Shown in pieces: positions 49,997 to 59,638 of a stretch of DNA of 64,000 bases. Within the stretch, counting starts at the first letter, position 1. Every line of letters begins with the position of its first letter. Where the stretch lies: positions 1-64,000 of the forward strand of contig JAKPHF010000050.1 of NCBI GenBank assembly GCA_029550525.1, written 5' to 3'. The notes under the pieces are model-generated. The model was not told the origin of the DNA, ran no database searches, and saw only the letters and a list, made by a program, of their open reading frames with translations. Both the position numbers and the translations under genes were made by a program. This stretch comes from Planctomycetota bacterium. Its GTDB lineage: Bacteria; Planctomycetota; Phycisphaerae; UBA1845; PWPN01.

Positions 49997-52900
49997 TCAC
50001 ACCGGCTCGACGGTTGCGTTGGGCGCGGTCTCGGCGGGCACGGGCACCGGCTGGGGGCTGAATCGGCACTTGAGCCATTCGACGCCTCGCACAGACAGGA
50101 CATACAGACACGGCACGACCACCAGCGTAAGTACGGTGGCGAACGCCAGGCCGTAGATCACCGCGATGGCCATGCTGGCCCACCACTCGCTCGATTCGCT
50201 CCGCGTGCTCCAGGTGAACGTGTGAAAGTCGTAGCTCACGCCGGTGGCCATGGGAACCAGGCCCAGGATGGTGGTTGCCGCGGTCAGCAGCACGGGCCGC
50301 AAGCGCGTGGCGCCGGCCTCGACCGCCGCCGGAATCAGATCCAAGCCCCGATCCCGCAACTGGCGGGTGTAGTCGAGCAGCACGATGGCATTATTGACCA
50401 CAATGCCCGCCAGGCTGATCACGCCGAGGCCCGTCATGATGACACCGAACGGCATCTTATGCACGAGCAACCCGGCGAACACGCCGACCAGCGAAAGAAT
50501 GACTGTGGTCATGATGATGCCCGGCACGATCAGCGTGTTGAACTGGGCCACCAGAATCAGCACGATGAGCAGCAGGGCCATGAGAAACGCTTTGCCCAGG
50601 AACGCCTGGGCCTTGTCCTGCTCCTCCTTCTCGCCGGCATATCGCAGCTCGTAGCCCAGGGGTAGCTCGGGCACGAGTGAGGCCAGGCGGGCCTGCACGT
50701 CGGCCAGTACCTCGCTCCCCAGGCGGCCCTCGGCGTCGGCGGTCAGCGTGATCACCCGCTTCTGATCGATTCGGCTGATCGTGCCGAGTCCGCCGGTGTA
50801 GGTGAACTCGCCCAGCGAACTGAGCGGAACCGACCTGCCCTGGTTGTTGGGAACCTGCAGATGGAACAGTTGATCGACGTTATCGCGCTGGTGCACCGGC
50901 AGCCGAATGGTGATGTCATACTCGTCGTTGAGCTGGCGATACTTGCCCACCTCCGTGCCGAACACCGCGGTCTTGAGGTAGTTGCCGACGAGAGCCGTGT
51001 TCACGCCGAGCAGCATGGCCCGGCGCCGGTCCACCCGAAACGCCAGCTCGGGCCGGGCCGCCTCGTGATCGCTCCGCAGATTCACCAGGCCCGGAATGTC
51101 GGCGATCAGATGTTTAGCCTTGTCGCTCAGTGCTTCCAGTACCTTGAAGTCCTCACCGACGAACCGCACGGTGACCGCCGCGCCGGTGGGCGGGCCTTGC
51201 TCGGCCTTGGATACTTTGATCTCCACGCCGGGGATGTCGGAAAGGGCGGCGCGAATTTCGGCGATGGCTTCAGCCGACGGCCGGTGCCGCTTCTCGTAAT
51301 CCTGGAACTCCAGCGTGATACTGGCCATGTGCTCGCCCACACCCGCGTCGCCGCCCATGGGATTGCCGCCTCCGCCCGAGCCGACGTTGGTAATCACACG
51401 CTGGAGGTCGGCCGCGAAAGGCTGCAACCGCTGCTCGACCATGGCTGCCAACTGGTCGGTCTGCTGGATATTCATGCCTTGCGGACCACGCAAGAGCACG
51501 ACGGCCCGCCGCGGATCGATGTCGGGGAACAGCTCCACACCGTGGCCCTTCTTATGGTAGAGCACACTCAGACAAGCCAGGAGCACCATCGTGAGCATCA
51601 CTGTGGTGACCCCATGCCGCAGAGCCAGCGCGAGGAGCCAACGGTAGGCACGCATGAATCGCCCGTGCTGGTCGTCCTCCTTGAGCCGGCCGCTCACGAA
51701 CACCGCACTGAATGTCGGGTTGATCACCAGCGCCACGAACAGCGACGACAGCAGCGTGATGATCAGCGTGATGGGCAGGTAGCTCATGAACGCGCCCATG
51801 ATGCCGGGCCAGAAAATCAGCGGAGCGAATGCGGCCACCGTGGTCAGCGTCGAGGTGATGACCGGCCAGGCCACCTCCGCAGTAGCGTCCATGGCCGCCT
51901 GGATGCGGTTGCCGGTCAGCGTGTAGTGGCGGTAGATGTTCTCGACGATCACGATCGCATTGTCCACCACCATGCCCACCGCCATCACCAGGCTGAACAG
52001 CACGATCATGTTGAGCGTGTAGCCCAGCATCTGCAGCACCACGAAGCTCAGCAACATGCTGAGCGGGATCTCAACGGCGACGATCAGGCTGGGCCGCCAG
52101 CCCATAAACAGCACCATGACCAGCACGACCAGGATCATGCCCGAAGCGAGGTTGTTCTCGAGGTCGGCCACCATCGCCTTGATGTCCTTGGACTGATCGA
52201 GCGTGATGTCGAAGCGCACGCCTGCCGGTACGCGCTGTTGAAACTGGGCGATGACGTGCTTGACCGCCTCGGCGATATACAGAATGTTCTCGCCCACCCG
52301 CTTCTGCACGGTGAGGGTGATGGTTTCCGCACCGACGAGTTTGGTCTCTCCGCCCGGCTCGACGACGGGGTTCCACAGCCGCGAGTAACTCGCGCGGTCT
52401 TTAAACGTGTCGCGGATGGTGGCGACGTCGGCGAGGTAAATGGGCTTGCCGTCGCGGACGGCCACCACGAGTTGATCGACCTCGTCGGGCTCGACGAACT
52501 CGGCCGGCACACGCACGTTGAACTTCATGCCCGGCGTTTCCAGGCCGCCCGCCGAGATGTTCACGTTCTCCGAGGGCACGAGGCTGAGAATCTCGGCCAC
52601 GGTCAGACCGTACGCCGTTAACCGATCGTGGTCCATCTCCACGCGGATTTCGCGTTCGAGCCCGCCCAGCACTTCGCAGTTGAGCACACCGGGCACGGAC
52701 TCGAGGGCTTCCTCCAGATCGTCGGCGATCATCTTGAGGGCCACCGGCGAGATATCGCCCGTGATGTTGATCATGAGGATGGGGAAATCGGCGAAGTTGA
52801 TCTCGGTGAGCGAGGGCTCTTCGGCGTCGCGCGGCAACTCGGGCTTGGCCCGGTCGAGCTTGTCGCGCACGTACTGCATGGCGTCGTCGATCTTGACGTC

Positions 52901-53191
52901 GGGCAGAAACTCGATGGTGATGGTGGACACGCCTTCCGCACTGGATGAGCGGATCTCTTTGACGCCCTTGAGGCCGGCCAGCTCCTTTTCGATCTTGAGC
53001 GTGACCGTGGACTCCACGTCCTCAGGCGACACGCCTTCGTACACCGTGGTCACGAGGATCAGGGGCACGGGAACGTCCGGGGACGCTTCGCGGGGCAGGC
53101 TGATGTAGCTGTACGCCCCGAAGATGGCGATGAGCACAGTCAGGACGGCGACCGTCGTTCGGTTGCGGATAGCGGCGTCGGATATGATCAC
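49997..53191 (-). CDS. RND-family efflux transporter permease (AcrB-like)
   Basis: Inner-membrane proton-driven pump of 1064 residues with the duplicated RND layout: a first span (about 12-30), a large periplasmic loop with DVESTVTLKIEKELAGLKGV, TM2-6 including VMAVGMVVDNAIVIVENIYR, a second periplasmic loop, and terminal spans with GIVVNNAIVLLDYTRQLR. It fits the hydrophobe/amphiphile exporter class better than the metal class. The GTG start overlaps the MFP stop by 4 nt (GTGA) and has GGAG 8 nt upstream. No outer-membrane TolC-type gene is adjacent. Confidence 0.94.
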   Translation of the reverse strand: MIISDAAIRNRTTVAVLTVLIAIFGAYSYISLPREASPDVPVPLILVTTVYEGVSPEDVESTVTLKIEKELAGLKGVKEIRSSSAEGVSTITIEFLPDVKIDDAMQYVRDKLDRAKPELPRDAEEPSLTEINFADFPILMINITGDISPVALKMIADDLEEALESVPGVLNCEVLGGLEREIRVEMDHDRLTAYGLTVAEILSLVPSENVNISAGGLETPGMKFNVRVPAEFVEPDEVDQLVVAVRDGKPIYLADVATIRDTFKDRASYSRLWNPVVEPGGETKLVGAETITLTVQKRVGENILYIAEAVKHVIAQFQQRVPAGVRFDITLDQSKDIKAMVADLENNLASGMILVVLVMVLFMGWRPSLIVAVEIPLSMLLSFVVLQMLGYTLNMIVLFSLVMAVGMVVDNAIVIVENIYRHYTLTGNRIQAAMDATAEVAWPVITSTLTTVAAFAPLIFWPGIMGAFMSYLPITLIITLLSSLFVALVINPTFSAVFVSGRLKEDDQHGRFMRAYRWLLALALRHGVTTVMLTMVLLACLSVLYHKKGHGVELFPDIDPRRAVVLLRGPQGMNIQQTDQLAAMVEQRLQPFAADLQRVITNVGSGGGGNPMGGDAGVGEHMASITLEFQDYEKRHRPSAEAIAEIRAALSDIPGVEIKVSKAEQGPPTGAAVTVRFVGEDFKVLEALSDKAKHLIADIPGLVNLRSDHEAARPELAFRVDRRRAMLLGVNTALVGNYLKTAVFGTEVGKYRQLNDEYDITIRLPVHQRDNVDQLFHLQVPNNQGRSVPLSSLGEFTYTGGLGTISRIDQKRVITLTADAEGRLGSEVLADVQARLASLVPELPLGYELRYAGEKEEQDKAQAFLGKAFLMALLLIVLILVAQFNTLIVPGIIMTTVILSLVGVFAGLLVHKMPFGVIMTGLGVISLAGIVVNNAIVLLDYTRQLRDRGLDLIPAAVEAGATRLRPVLLTAATTILGLVPMATGVSYDFHTFTWSTRSESSEWWASMAIAVIYGLAFATVLTLVVVPCLYVLSVRGVEWLKCRFSPQPVPVPAETAPNATVEPV

Positions 53192-54399
53192 GGCAAGGAC
53201 TCCGCAGCAGGAGCGGGCACCACGTTGACGGGCTGGCCGGGGCTGACCAGCCGATGGCCGGACACGATCAGCTGGTCGCCGGGTTGCAGTCCGCTGAGGA
53301 TCTGGACGTCGCGACCGCGGATGAAGCCGAGTTCAACCGGCCGCCGCTCGGCACGACCGTCCTTGACCACGTACACTTCCTTGCCCTTCTCGAGCGGAAT
53401 GACGCTGGCCAGCGGGATCATGATGACCTCATTGAACACGCGCCGCGTGAGTCGAACCTTTACGATCTGACCGCTTCGCAACAAATGTTGGTGCAAGCCC
53501 GGCGCGACGTTTTCGCTGCGGCGGTCCTCGGGGACCACATTGTCCACGGTGACCTCGATGCGTGTCGTTCGCGTAGCCTGGTCGGCCAGGGCATTGATGA
53601 ACGTGATGGTGCCCTCCACCGGCGACCCGTCGTTGGCCAGCGGAATGATCTCGGCGGCCTGGCCGACCCGCAGGTATCCCACTTCCCGCTCGGGCACATC
53701 GACGAGGACCTTGACCTGATCGATGTCCACGATCTCGGCCACCGGCGAGCCGGGCGAAGCGTACTCGCCCAGCTCCATTCGCCACTCGTTAAGGATGCCG
53801 CTGATGGGCGCGGTGATGGTAGCACGTTCCAACGATCGCGCGGCTTCGTCCAGTTCGGCCTTGGACACGTCACGGCTGCGCTGGGCGATGCGGAGTTCGT
53901 TCGACGAGGCCGTGCCCCGCCGATGCAGATCGGCGACGCGTTCGTATTCGTGGGCGTCATGCGCGTACTGGGCGGCCGCCCGATCATGGCGAGCGGCCAG
54001 CAGGTCACGATTGAGCAGGACCAGCGGGTCCCCTGCCGTCACGGGTTGGCCCTCGGTGATCGGGCTGCCCACGGGCAACACGCCGCTCGGCCGGCGCACC
54101 TCTTTCACTCGTGTCCCGTACGCCTCGATGCGCCCGGCCACCTCGGCCGAGACCTGCACCACGACCCGCGGTTCCACCACACCGGTCAGCGTGAACGTGT
54201 CCGGCAGTTGCGGCAGCGGCTCGACGGTCTGCGTGGTCACGTTGACGCGCACCGGCTCCACGGGAGGAACGGAAGCGACCGGCGCAGGCATCCTGGCAAT
54301 GGCCACCACTATCAGCACGCCGACTGTGACCATCGCTGCGCCTACGATCTTGCCCAACCGGCCTCCGCCGGGCGGGCGGGCATCCATCGCCGATCTCAT
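53188..54399 (-). CDS. RND efflux periplasmic adaptor (membrane fusion protein)
   Basis: 403 residues linking the RND pump to an outer-membrane channel. One N-terminal span (about 18-36) precedes the lipoyl/coiled-coil region with SAEVAGRIEAYG and a hairpin (about 125-195), ITAPISGILNEW, a beta-barrel domain and the membrane-proximal domain ending GDQLIVSGHRLV. Start and stop overlap their neighbours by 4 nt on both sides (ATGA with tetR, GTGA with RND), so three genes form a tightly coupled operon. Confidence 0.93.
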   Translation of the reverse strand: MRSAMDARPPGGGRLGKIVGAAMVTVGVLIVVAIARMPAPVASVPPVEPVRVNVTTQTVEPLPQLPDTFTLTGVVEPRVVVQVSAEVAGRIEAYGTRVKEVRRPSGVLPVGSPITEGQPVTAGDPLVLLNRDLLAARHDRAAAQYAHDAHEYERVADLHRRGTASSNELRIAQRSRDVSKAELDEAARSLERATITAPISGILNEWRMELGEYASPGSPVAEIVDIDQVKVLVDVPEREVGYLRVGQAAEIIPLANDGSPVEGTITFINALADQATRTTRIEVTVDNVVPEDRRSENVAPGLHQHLLRSGQIVKVRLTRRVFNEVIMIPLASVIPLEKGKEVYVVKDGRAERRPVELGFIRGRDVQILSGLQPGDQLIVSGHRLVSPGQPVNVVPAPAAESLP

Positions 54400-55133
54400 G
54401 GAGCGTTCCTTGGGACGGAGGGTTGGGGAGTCCTGGAGGACGTCGCTGGTGGCGTGACGCTCGAGGTCGGACGGAGCCTCGCAGGTGGGTCCCGCAGAAT
54501 CCCGCGCAGAATCGCCTGGCACATGGCTTCGCCCAGCACTTGGACACCCTTCCAACGGAACCATGGGTCGTTCTCCGCTCGAGCAATGTGCAGGGAGGCG
54601 ACGCCGTGCACTCCCGCCCACAGCATCTGGACCACCAGGTCAGCGTCGTTCTGGAGATCCTCGCGCACGCGGTTTTGGGCGATGGCCTGCCGGACGCACT
54701 CCATCAGGAAGGCATACGCGTCGCGGTTGGGATCGCCGCGGCCCTGCTCGCTCATCTCCCCTTCATCCGTGGTCACGGCTTCCGGGGCCGGTTTTGTCAT
54801 GAACATGAACCGAAATTGGTTGGGATGCTCCATGGCGAACCGGAGGTACTCCTGCCCCGCCAGCAGAATCCGCTCCACGGGATCCGGCACATCGGCGAAC
54901 CGGCTCAGGTTGGCTGCGAACGCTTCGAAGTCCCTCGCGCACAAGGCCTTCATCAGTTCGGCCTTGGTCTTGAAGTACCCGTAGATGGCTGTCGGCGAAT
55001 ACTCGATGGCCTGGGCGATCCGCCGCAGCGTTACCGCGTCGTAACCTTGTTCGACGAACAGGTCCCGGGCGGCGTCCAAGATTTTTTGACGGGTCAGATC
55101 CTTCTCGCGTTCGCGCCGTTCTCGAACTCCCAT
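54396..55133 (-). CDS. TetR-family transcriptional regulator of the efflux operon
   Basis: 245 residues. The N-terminal helix-turn-helix (KILDAARDLFVEQGYDAV, then LRRIAQAIEYSPTAIYGYFK) is typical, with a long ligand-binding C-terminal domain and a Pro/Ser/Thr-rich tail. GGAG lies close before the ATG. As the first gene of the TetR-MFP-RND operon it most likely represses its own promoter in the 310 bp upstream and is released by a pump substrate. That operator was not identified. Confidence 0.92.
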   Translation of the reverse strand: MGVRERREREKDLTRQKILDAARDLFVEQGYDAVTLRRIAQAIEYSPTAIYGYFKTKAELMKALCARDFEAFAANLSRFADVPDPVERILLAGQEYLRFAMEHPNQFRFMFMTKPAPEAVTTDEGEMSEQGRGDPNRDAYAFLMECVRQAIAQNRVREDLQNDADLVVQMLWAGVHGVASLHIARAENDPWFRWKGVQVLGEAMCQAILRGILRDPPARLRPTSSVTPPATSSRTPQPSVPRNAP

Positions 55134-55304
55134 GCGCTCTCCGGCAGGCCAGGAGGTCCGGCGGGATCACCGACCGATCACCCCTGTTAACACGCGCAAT
55201 GTTAGTGAACAGCGCTCAGTTTTTCAACGATGTGAAGAGGCTGGAGCGTAAAGAATGGTGTGAACAGCAGTTCCGTGCGAGTGGCGGTTGGCGGGGTAAA
55301 GAAC

Positions 55305-55337
55305 CGGATCCCGCTCGTGCGACACGAGCGGGATCCG
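55305..55337 (-). terminator. terminator downstream of flagellin 3
   Basis: A perfect 15-bp inverted repeat (CGGATCCCGCTCGTG with its complement) and a 3-nt loop, followed on the minus strand by TTCTTTA. It lies 107 bp past the flagellin stop, in the 310-bp gap before tetR, which otherwise shows nothing I can name. Confidence 0.75.
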
Positions 55338-55443
55338 AAAGCACTCATTGGGACGGTGAAGGCTTCGGGCGGAGAGCGGCTGGATGACGTCCGGCCAACC
55401 CTGCCGGGATCACCGAACCGCCCCAACCGAAAGGCGGATACGC

Positions 55444-56886
55444 TTAGCCGCCGAGCAGTGCCAGCGCGTTCTGCGGCATCTGGTTGGCCAGCCCGAGGAT
55501 GGAGGTCGTGCTCTGAACCAGGATCTGGGCCCGGGTCATAGCCGCCACCTCGGTGGCGATGTCAGCGTCGCGGATGGCCGACTCGGCCGCCTGGACGTTC
55601 TCCAGCGCGATGCGCTGGCTGTTGATGTTGGTTTCGATCTGGTTGCGCTGCAACCCGCCAAGGCGTCCGCGGATGACCGCCACCTGGTTGATGGCTTCCA
55701 CCACGATGCGTTCGGCGTTGACGTAGTTGCCGCCGACGATCGAATTGCTTCCCACACTCCGGATGGTGTTGAGGAATCCCAGCGTGGAGTTGCCCAGGTT
55801 GGTGCTAGCCACGGAGGGAATGCCGATGGAGACCTGGCCGTTGGCGTTGACCTCCGGCCCGATCTGGAAGGTCGCACCGCCGCCCGTGATGTCGAAGCTC
55901 GTGGTCCCCAGCGCCGTGCCCATGGCCGCGGTCATATCGACCTTCAAATCCAGTCCGTTGGAGCGTACGGTCGCCAGCAGACCGTCGACCGCCGCAGTCT
56001 GGCCGTTGATCAACACGCCCGCGTCGCGGCCTTCATCCTTGAGCAGATTGCCCGCCGTCAGGGTGGTACCGCCGTGCAGATCAAGGCTGCCTTCAATGGG
56101 CTTGATGGTCAGGAACTGGCTTTCGCCGTAGCCGCGGCTGTTGAGAATAATCCGCGTGTTAGCACCGGTGCCGCTGACGGTCGCGGAAACGCCCGTGGTA
56201 TTGGCCACGCGGTTGATCGCGGTGGCGATGTTGGCCGCGGTGGATCCGGAGGTCAGAGCGAGGACTTCGGTGCCCCAGTTGCCGCCAATCTCCACGGTCA
56301 CGTTGTCGGAGAGGTTTTCGATAGCCAGGATCGCAGTGGCCGTCTGGGCGGACTGCGTCACCTCGACGACGACGTTCGTGGAACCGTTGTCGGGAACCCG
56401 CGCACCGAAGACGGTGACATCTTTGATGTGGGCGGCATTGACGCCCGACAGCGTGTAGCCGAAGTTGCCGTTGATCAGCTTCTCGCCGCCGAACTGCGTG
56501 GTGTTGGCGATGCGATCCACCGCTTCGATGAGCGAGTCGATCTGGAGCTGATCGGCCTTGATCTCCTCGTCGCTGATCGCCCCTTCGTTGGCCGCGTGGT
56601 TGATGAGGGCCCGGATGTCCAGCAGGAGAGCGGAAATCTCGTTGAGGGCACCCTCGGCAGTGGAGATGACGTTCATCGCCCGGGTCGAGTTATCGATGGC
56701 CTGGCTGATGCCGCGAATCTCACTGCGGAGAGTTTCAGAGGCGATGAGGCCGGCAGGGTCGTCGCGCCCGCGGTTAATCCGCAATCCGGTGCTGAGCCGT
56801 TCCAGCCGAATCCCGAGATCGAAGTTGTTCGCCGCGAGCCGGTGCCTGGCCTGAATGGCAAGAACATTGTTGTTGATACGAGTCAT
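55444..56886 (-). CDS. flagellin, paralogue 3
   Basis: Filament protein of 480 residues. The N-terminal D0/D1 (MTRINNNVLAIQARHRLAANN, LRINRGRDDPAGLIASE) and C-terminal D1/D0 (ESAIRDADIATEVAAMTRAQ, ending ALALLGG) are strongly conserved. The middle, about residues 170-390, carries a Flagellin_IN-like segment (VTQSAQTATAILAIE, ANIATAINRVA) and varies from the other copies. GGAGG lies 5 nt before ATG. It has its own candidate promoter, a roughly 290-nt leader with three perfect hairpins, and its own terminator, so it can be expressed apart from the other two. Confidence 0.95.
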   Translation of the reverse strand: MTRINNNVLAIQARHRLAANNFDLGIRLERLSTGLRINRGRDDPAGLIASETLRSEIRGISQAIDNSTRAMNVISTAEGALNEISALLLDIRALINHAANEGAISDEEIKADQLQIDSLIEAVDRIANTTQFGGEKLINGNFGYTLSGVNAAHIKDVTVFGARVPDNGSTNVVVEVTQSAQTATAILAIENLSDNVTVEIGGNWGTEVLALTSGSTAANIATAINRVANTTGVSATVSGTGANTRIILNSRGYGESQFLTIKPIEGSLDLHGGTTLTAGNLLKDEGRDAGVLINGQTAAVDGLLATVRSNGLDLKVDMTAAMGTALGTTSFDITGGGATFQIGPEVNANGQVSIGIPSVASTNLGNSTLGFLNTIRSVGSNSIVGGNYVNAERIVVEAINQVAVIRGRLGGLQRNQIETNINSQRIALENVQAAESAIRDADIATEVAAMTRAQILVQSTTSILGLANQMPQNALALLGG

Positions 56887-57183
56887 GGTATCCTCCGTGA
56901 CAGTCGGGGCAAGCGTCCGGCTTGCACCGCCCGAGACACAGCCTTGTGTCCCGGCACCCGGGCTCGAAGCCGCGGGTGTGACCCGACCCGCCAGTCGCGG
57001 ATTCCACCGCCCTGTTCGCGGGCTGGCTGTCGGCCGGTTCGACCGGCAGCCCATCGATCAACCGATCATCCCAATCGGTCCCCACCGTCCCTGGTGAGTT
57101 GCCGCGAGCGTCATGCTCGCGGCCTGTCGTTCAGTTTCAAGCGCGGCACGATGCATGCCGGGCCTGAGTTAACGGCATCTCGC
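56887..57183 (-). other. structured leader of flagellin 3
   Basis: Expected untranslated leader of about 290 nt. Perfect hairpins occur at 56909-56925 (6 bp), 56935-56950 (6 bp) and 57102-57122 (8 bp). No gene is seen. The length and structure suggest post-transcriptional control. Confidence 0.35.
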
Positions 57184-57215
57184 ATTTCGACCAATTCACC
57201 CGGGGGGCTTTAGCT
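57184..57215 (-). promoter_or_regulatory. candidate flagellar (sigma-28-like) promoter of flagellin 3
   Basis: On the minus strand AGCTAAAGCCC is followed after 12 nt by GGTCGAAAT. The first element is identical to that before flagellin 2. The -35 half resembles sigma-28 TAAAG; the -10 half is a poor match to GCCGATAA and the spacing is 1-2 nt long. Confidence 0.4.
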
Positions 57216-57342
57216 ATAAATTTATGTGACGCCCCCGATACGATATCGGACGTTGGCCGGCGTGCCCAAAAAGTGCGGGCCGGCTGCCGAAGGATCGGTA
57301 AGCCGGCCCCCACGAGCGTCGTGTCCAATTTCGGACCTGAAG

Positions 57343-57379
57343 CTCGCGGGCCGCTGGGTTTTCATCGGCGGCCCGCGAG
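57343..57379 (-). terminator. hairpin downstream of flagellin 2
   Basis: A 12-bp perfect stem (CTCGCGGGCCGC and its complement) with a 13-nt loop starts 18 bp past the flagellin 2 stop. A second 9-bp stem lies at 57277-57309. No T-run follows either. Confidence 0.55.
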
Positions 57380-57396
57380 ACGAACTGAACCACTTT

Positions 57397-58848
57397 CTAG
57401 CCGAGCAACTGCAGGACGTTCTGCGGTGCCGCGTTGGCCATGGCCAAGCTCCGCGAGGTGGATTGCACCAGGATCTGCGCCCGCGTCAGGGCACTGGTCT
57501 CGGCGGCGAAGTCGGCGTCGCGAATGGCGCTTTCGGCCGCAGACGTGTTCTCATACGCGATCTGCAGAGCGTTGATGGCGCTAGCCAGCGTGTTCTTCTG
57601 GAAGGCACCCATTCGCCCGCGGAGTGCGGAGACCTGCTCGGACGCCGCCCGGATGATGCGTTGAGCCGTCTCGAAGTTGCCGGACGCCAGCTGGTTGGCC
57701 TGGCCAGTCTTGAGCGAAGACAGGAACCCGATGCCGGCCTTCCCGAGACTGCCGGTCGAGACGCTTTGGATGCCGAGGCTGGCCGTCGCATTGACGCCCA
57801 GTGTGGGGGCGATGCTGAAGTCGGCCCCACCGCCCGTGACATAGAACGTCTTGGTGGACGAGGTGTTGGTCGCGAACGACGCCTTGAGGGTCATGTCGGC
57901 GGAGAAGCCGTTGGTCCGGATGGTCAGATCCAAACCTTTGCCGACGGCGGCCACACCATTGATGTTGGCCCCCACGTCCTGACCCACGTCCTTGGTCGCC
58001 GCGGGGCCACCGTTCGTTTGCGACACGGTGAACGTGCCACTGATCGCCTCGACCGAGACGAAGGCATCCGAACCGTAATCGGTGCTGTGGAACAGAATAC
58101 GCGTGTTGGCGCCGGTACCGCTAACCGTAGCCGAGACGCCGGTGAGCGCCTTGCAGGCCACCACGGCGGCGGCAACGTTGGCGGCAGTCGTGTTCGACGC
58201 GAACGTCAACTGCTCCGTGCCGTACTTCCCGGAGATCTGGATGGTCTTGCTGCCCGCGCCCGTGGTGGCTCCCGCGTAGATGAGCTTGGCCGTCTGGGCC
58301 GACTGCGTGACGTTCACGACCACCGAGCGGCTGCCGCCGTTGGGAATCCGGGCGCTGTTGATCTGCAGGTACGAGATTTCGTTAGCCGCCGGGCCCGTGA
58401 CCAGGCCGCTGGTGATGTAATCGAACTCGCCGTTGAGCAGTTTCTTGCCCTGGAACTCGGTGGAGGTGGAGATTCGATCCAGGGTCTCGAGGATCGAGTC
58501 GATCTGAAGCTGATTGGCCTTGACTTCTTCGTCGCTCAATGCCGCCTCGTTGGCGGTGCGATCGACGAGGCCTTCCAGCTCGACCAGGAGTGAGCTGACC
58601 TCCTGGAGGGCGCCTTCGGCGACAGCGATGACGTTGTCAGCCCGTCGGGCGTTCTCGATGGCTGCATTGATGGCCTTGAGTTCGCCGCGAAGCGTCTCGG
58701 AGGCGATCAGGCCGGCCGGGTCATCTTTGCCCTTGTTGATGCGCAGGCCGGTGCTGAGCCGCTCCAGAGCCGTGTTCATTGCCGTGTTGTTGCTGCCCAG
58801 AATGTGTGATGCAATCAGCGAGGGCACATTCGTGTAAATTCGACTCAT
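57397..58848 (-). CDS. flagellin, paralogue 2
   Basis: 483 residues. N-terminal MSRIYTNVPSLIASHILGSNN and LRINKGKDDPAGLIASETLRGE, and C-terminal ESAIRDADFAAETSALTRAQ ending NVLQLLG, are flagellin D0/D1. The variable region holds VTQSAQTAKLIYAGATTGAG and a block (ITGVSATVSGTGANTRIL-like) shared with paralogue 3, so these two copies look more related to each other than to paralogue 1. GGAGG lies 10 nt before ATG. A candidate promoter 250-280 bp upstream and a downstream hairpin suggest independent transcription. Confidence 0.95.
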   Translation of the reverse strand: MSRIYTNVPSLIASHILGSNNTAMNTALERLSTGLRINKGKDDPAGLIASETLRGELKAINAAIENARRADNVIAVAEGALQEVSSLLVELEGLVDRTANEAALSDEEVKANQLQIDSILETLDRISTSTEFQGKKLLNGEFDYITSGLVTGPAANEISYLQINSARIPNGGSRSVVVNVTQSAQTAKLIYAGATTGAGSKTIQISGKYGTEQLTFASNTTAANVAAAVVACKALTGVSATVSGTGANTRILFHSTDYGSDAFVSVEAISGTFTVSQTNGGPAATKDVGQDVGANINGVAAVGKGLDLTIRTNGFSADMTLKASFATNTSSTKTFYVTGGGADFSIAPTLGVNATASLGIQSVSTGSLGKAGIGFLSSLKTGQANQLASGNFETAQRIIRAASEQVSALRGRMGAFQKNTLASAINALQIAYENTSAAESAIRDADFAAETSALTRAQILVQSTSRSLAMANAAPQNVLQLLG

Positions 58849-59097
58849 GGTTACCGTGCCTCCAAACTGCCGCATGGTCGCCGTGCGTGTCGCGCGGGCC
58901 TGGTTGCGTCAGTGGGTCGGTAGGCGGTCGCACCGCTACCCCCCGGGCTCGTTAAGATGTTCGTTCGGTCGCGTCCGGATCACAGGATCCGGCGAATACC
59001 TCGCGACCATCAGGACCCGTGGCCTTTCGGCCCAGCCTCGTTCAGCTGCTACGTGGCTGGCCCTCGGCCTCGCTTCGATCCCGTATGACAACCCTCG

Positions 59098-59127
59098 AAT
59101 CGTCCGCAGAGGGTATGGGCTTTAGCT
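59098..59127 (-). promoter_or_regulatory. candidate flagellar (sigma-28-like) promoter of flagellin 2
   Basis: AGCTAAAGCCC followed after 11 nt by GGACGATT on the minus strand. The expected leader is about 240 nt, with a small GGATC/GATCC hairpin in it. The first element is shared exactly with the flagellin 3 upstream region. Confidence 0.42.
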
Positions 59128-59590
59128 TTCTCGGCACGTCCCAAGTACCACAAAGACAGCAGGTTGCGAGTTTTCGGACATGCGTGCGGTCTCATAAACA
59201 GCCAAGCTTGATTGGCGTGCGGCGGCGATGGCTTTTACCGGACAAACCGGCTCGAGGACCGAGCCTGCGCAGCGCGAAAAAAATGTCCGGCCTCCCTCCG
59301 GTTTCCGCCCGCGAACAAGAGGCAGTGGAGGTAAGAAAGGAACCTCGACTCGGTTTTCTCCGTTTCCTCCTGTCAAAAGACTCGTTTTGGCGAGTGGCTT
59401 CGCGCAGGCGTCGATGCGGCCGGTTTTTGCTTCGGACCTGGATCGTAGGCGGGAGGAAAAAGACGCGCAGGCGCAGGCGACAGATCGCCTGCGCCCGGGA
59501 ATGTGTGTGCGCGTCGCGGACAAAAAAGCCGTCATGTATGGCGGGCAAGATGCCCGCCTTCGCAGATGCGATCACCGCCATCGGCCGCGA
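59128..59590. other. gap between flagellins 1 and 2 with hairpins
   Basis: No credible gene. It contains an 11-bp perfect stem at 59470-59495 (GGCGCAGGCGA) and a 7-bp stem at 59540-59558 (GGCGGGC/GCCCGCC), the latter followed on the minus strand by a T6 run after 12 nt. The second element is nearly identical to the hairpin after rpoC. Confidence 0.45.
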
Positions 59591-59625
59591 GAGACTCGCG
59601 CGGCGGGTGGGCCGCGCGAGGTCTC
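59591..59625 (-). terminator. hairpin downstream of flagellin 1
   Basis: Stem GAGACTCGCGCGGC with GCCGCGCGAGGTCTC (one bulged base) and a 6-nt loop, 14 bp past the flagellin 1 stop. It probably ends the flgL-fliW-csrA-flagellin transcript. Confidence 0.65.
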
Positions 59626-59638
59626 TTGCGGTTCAGGA

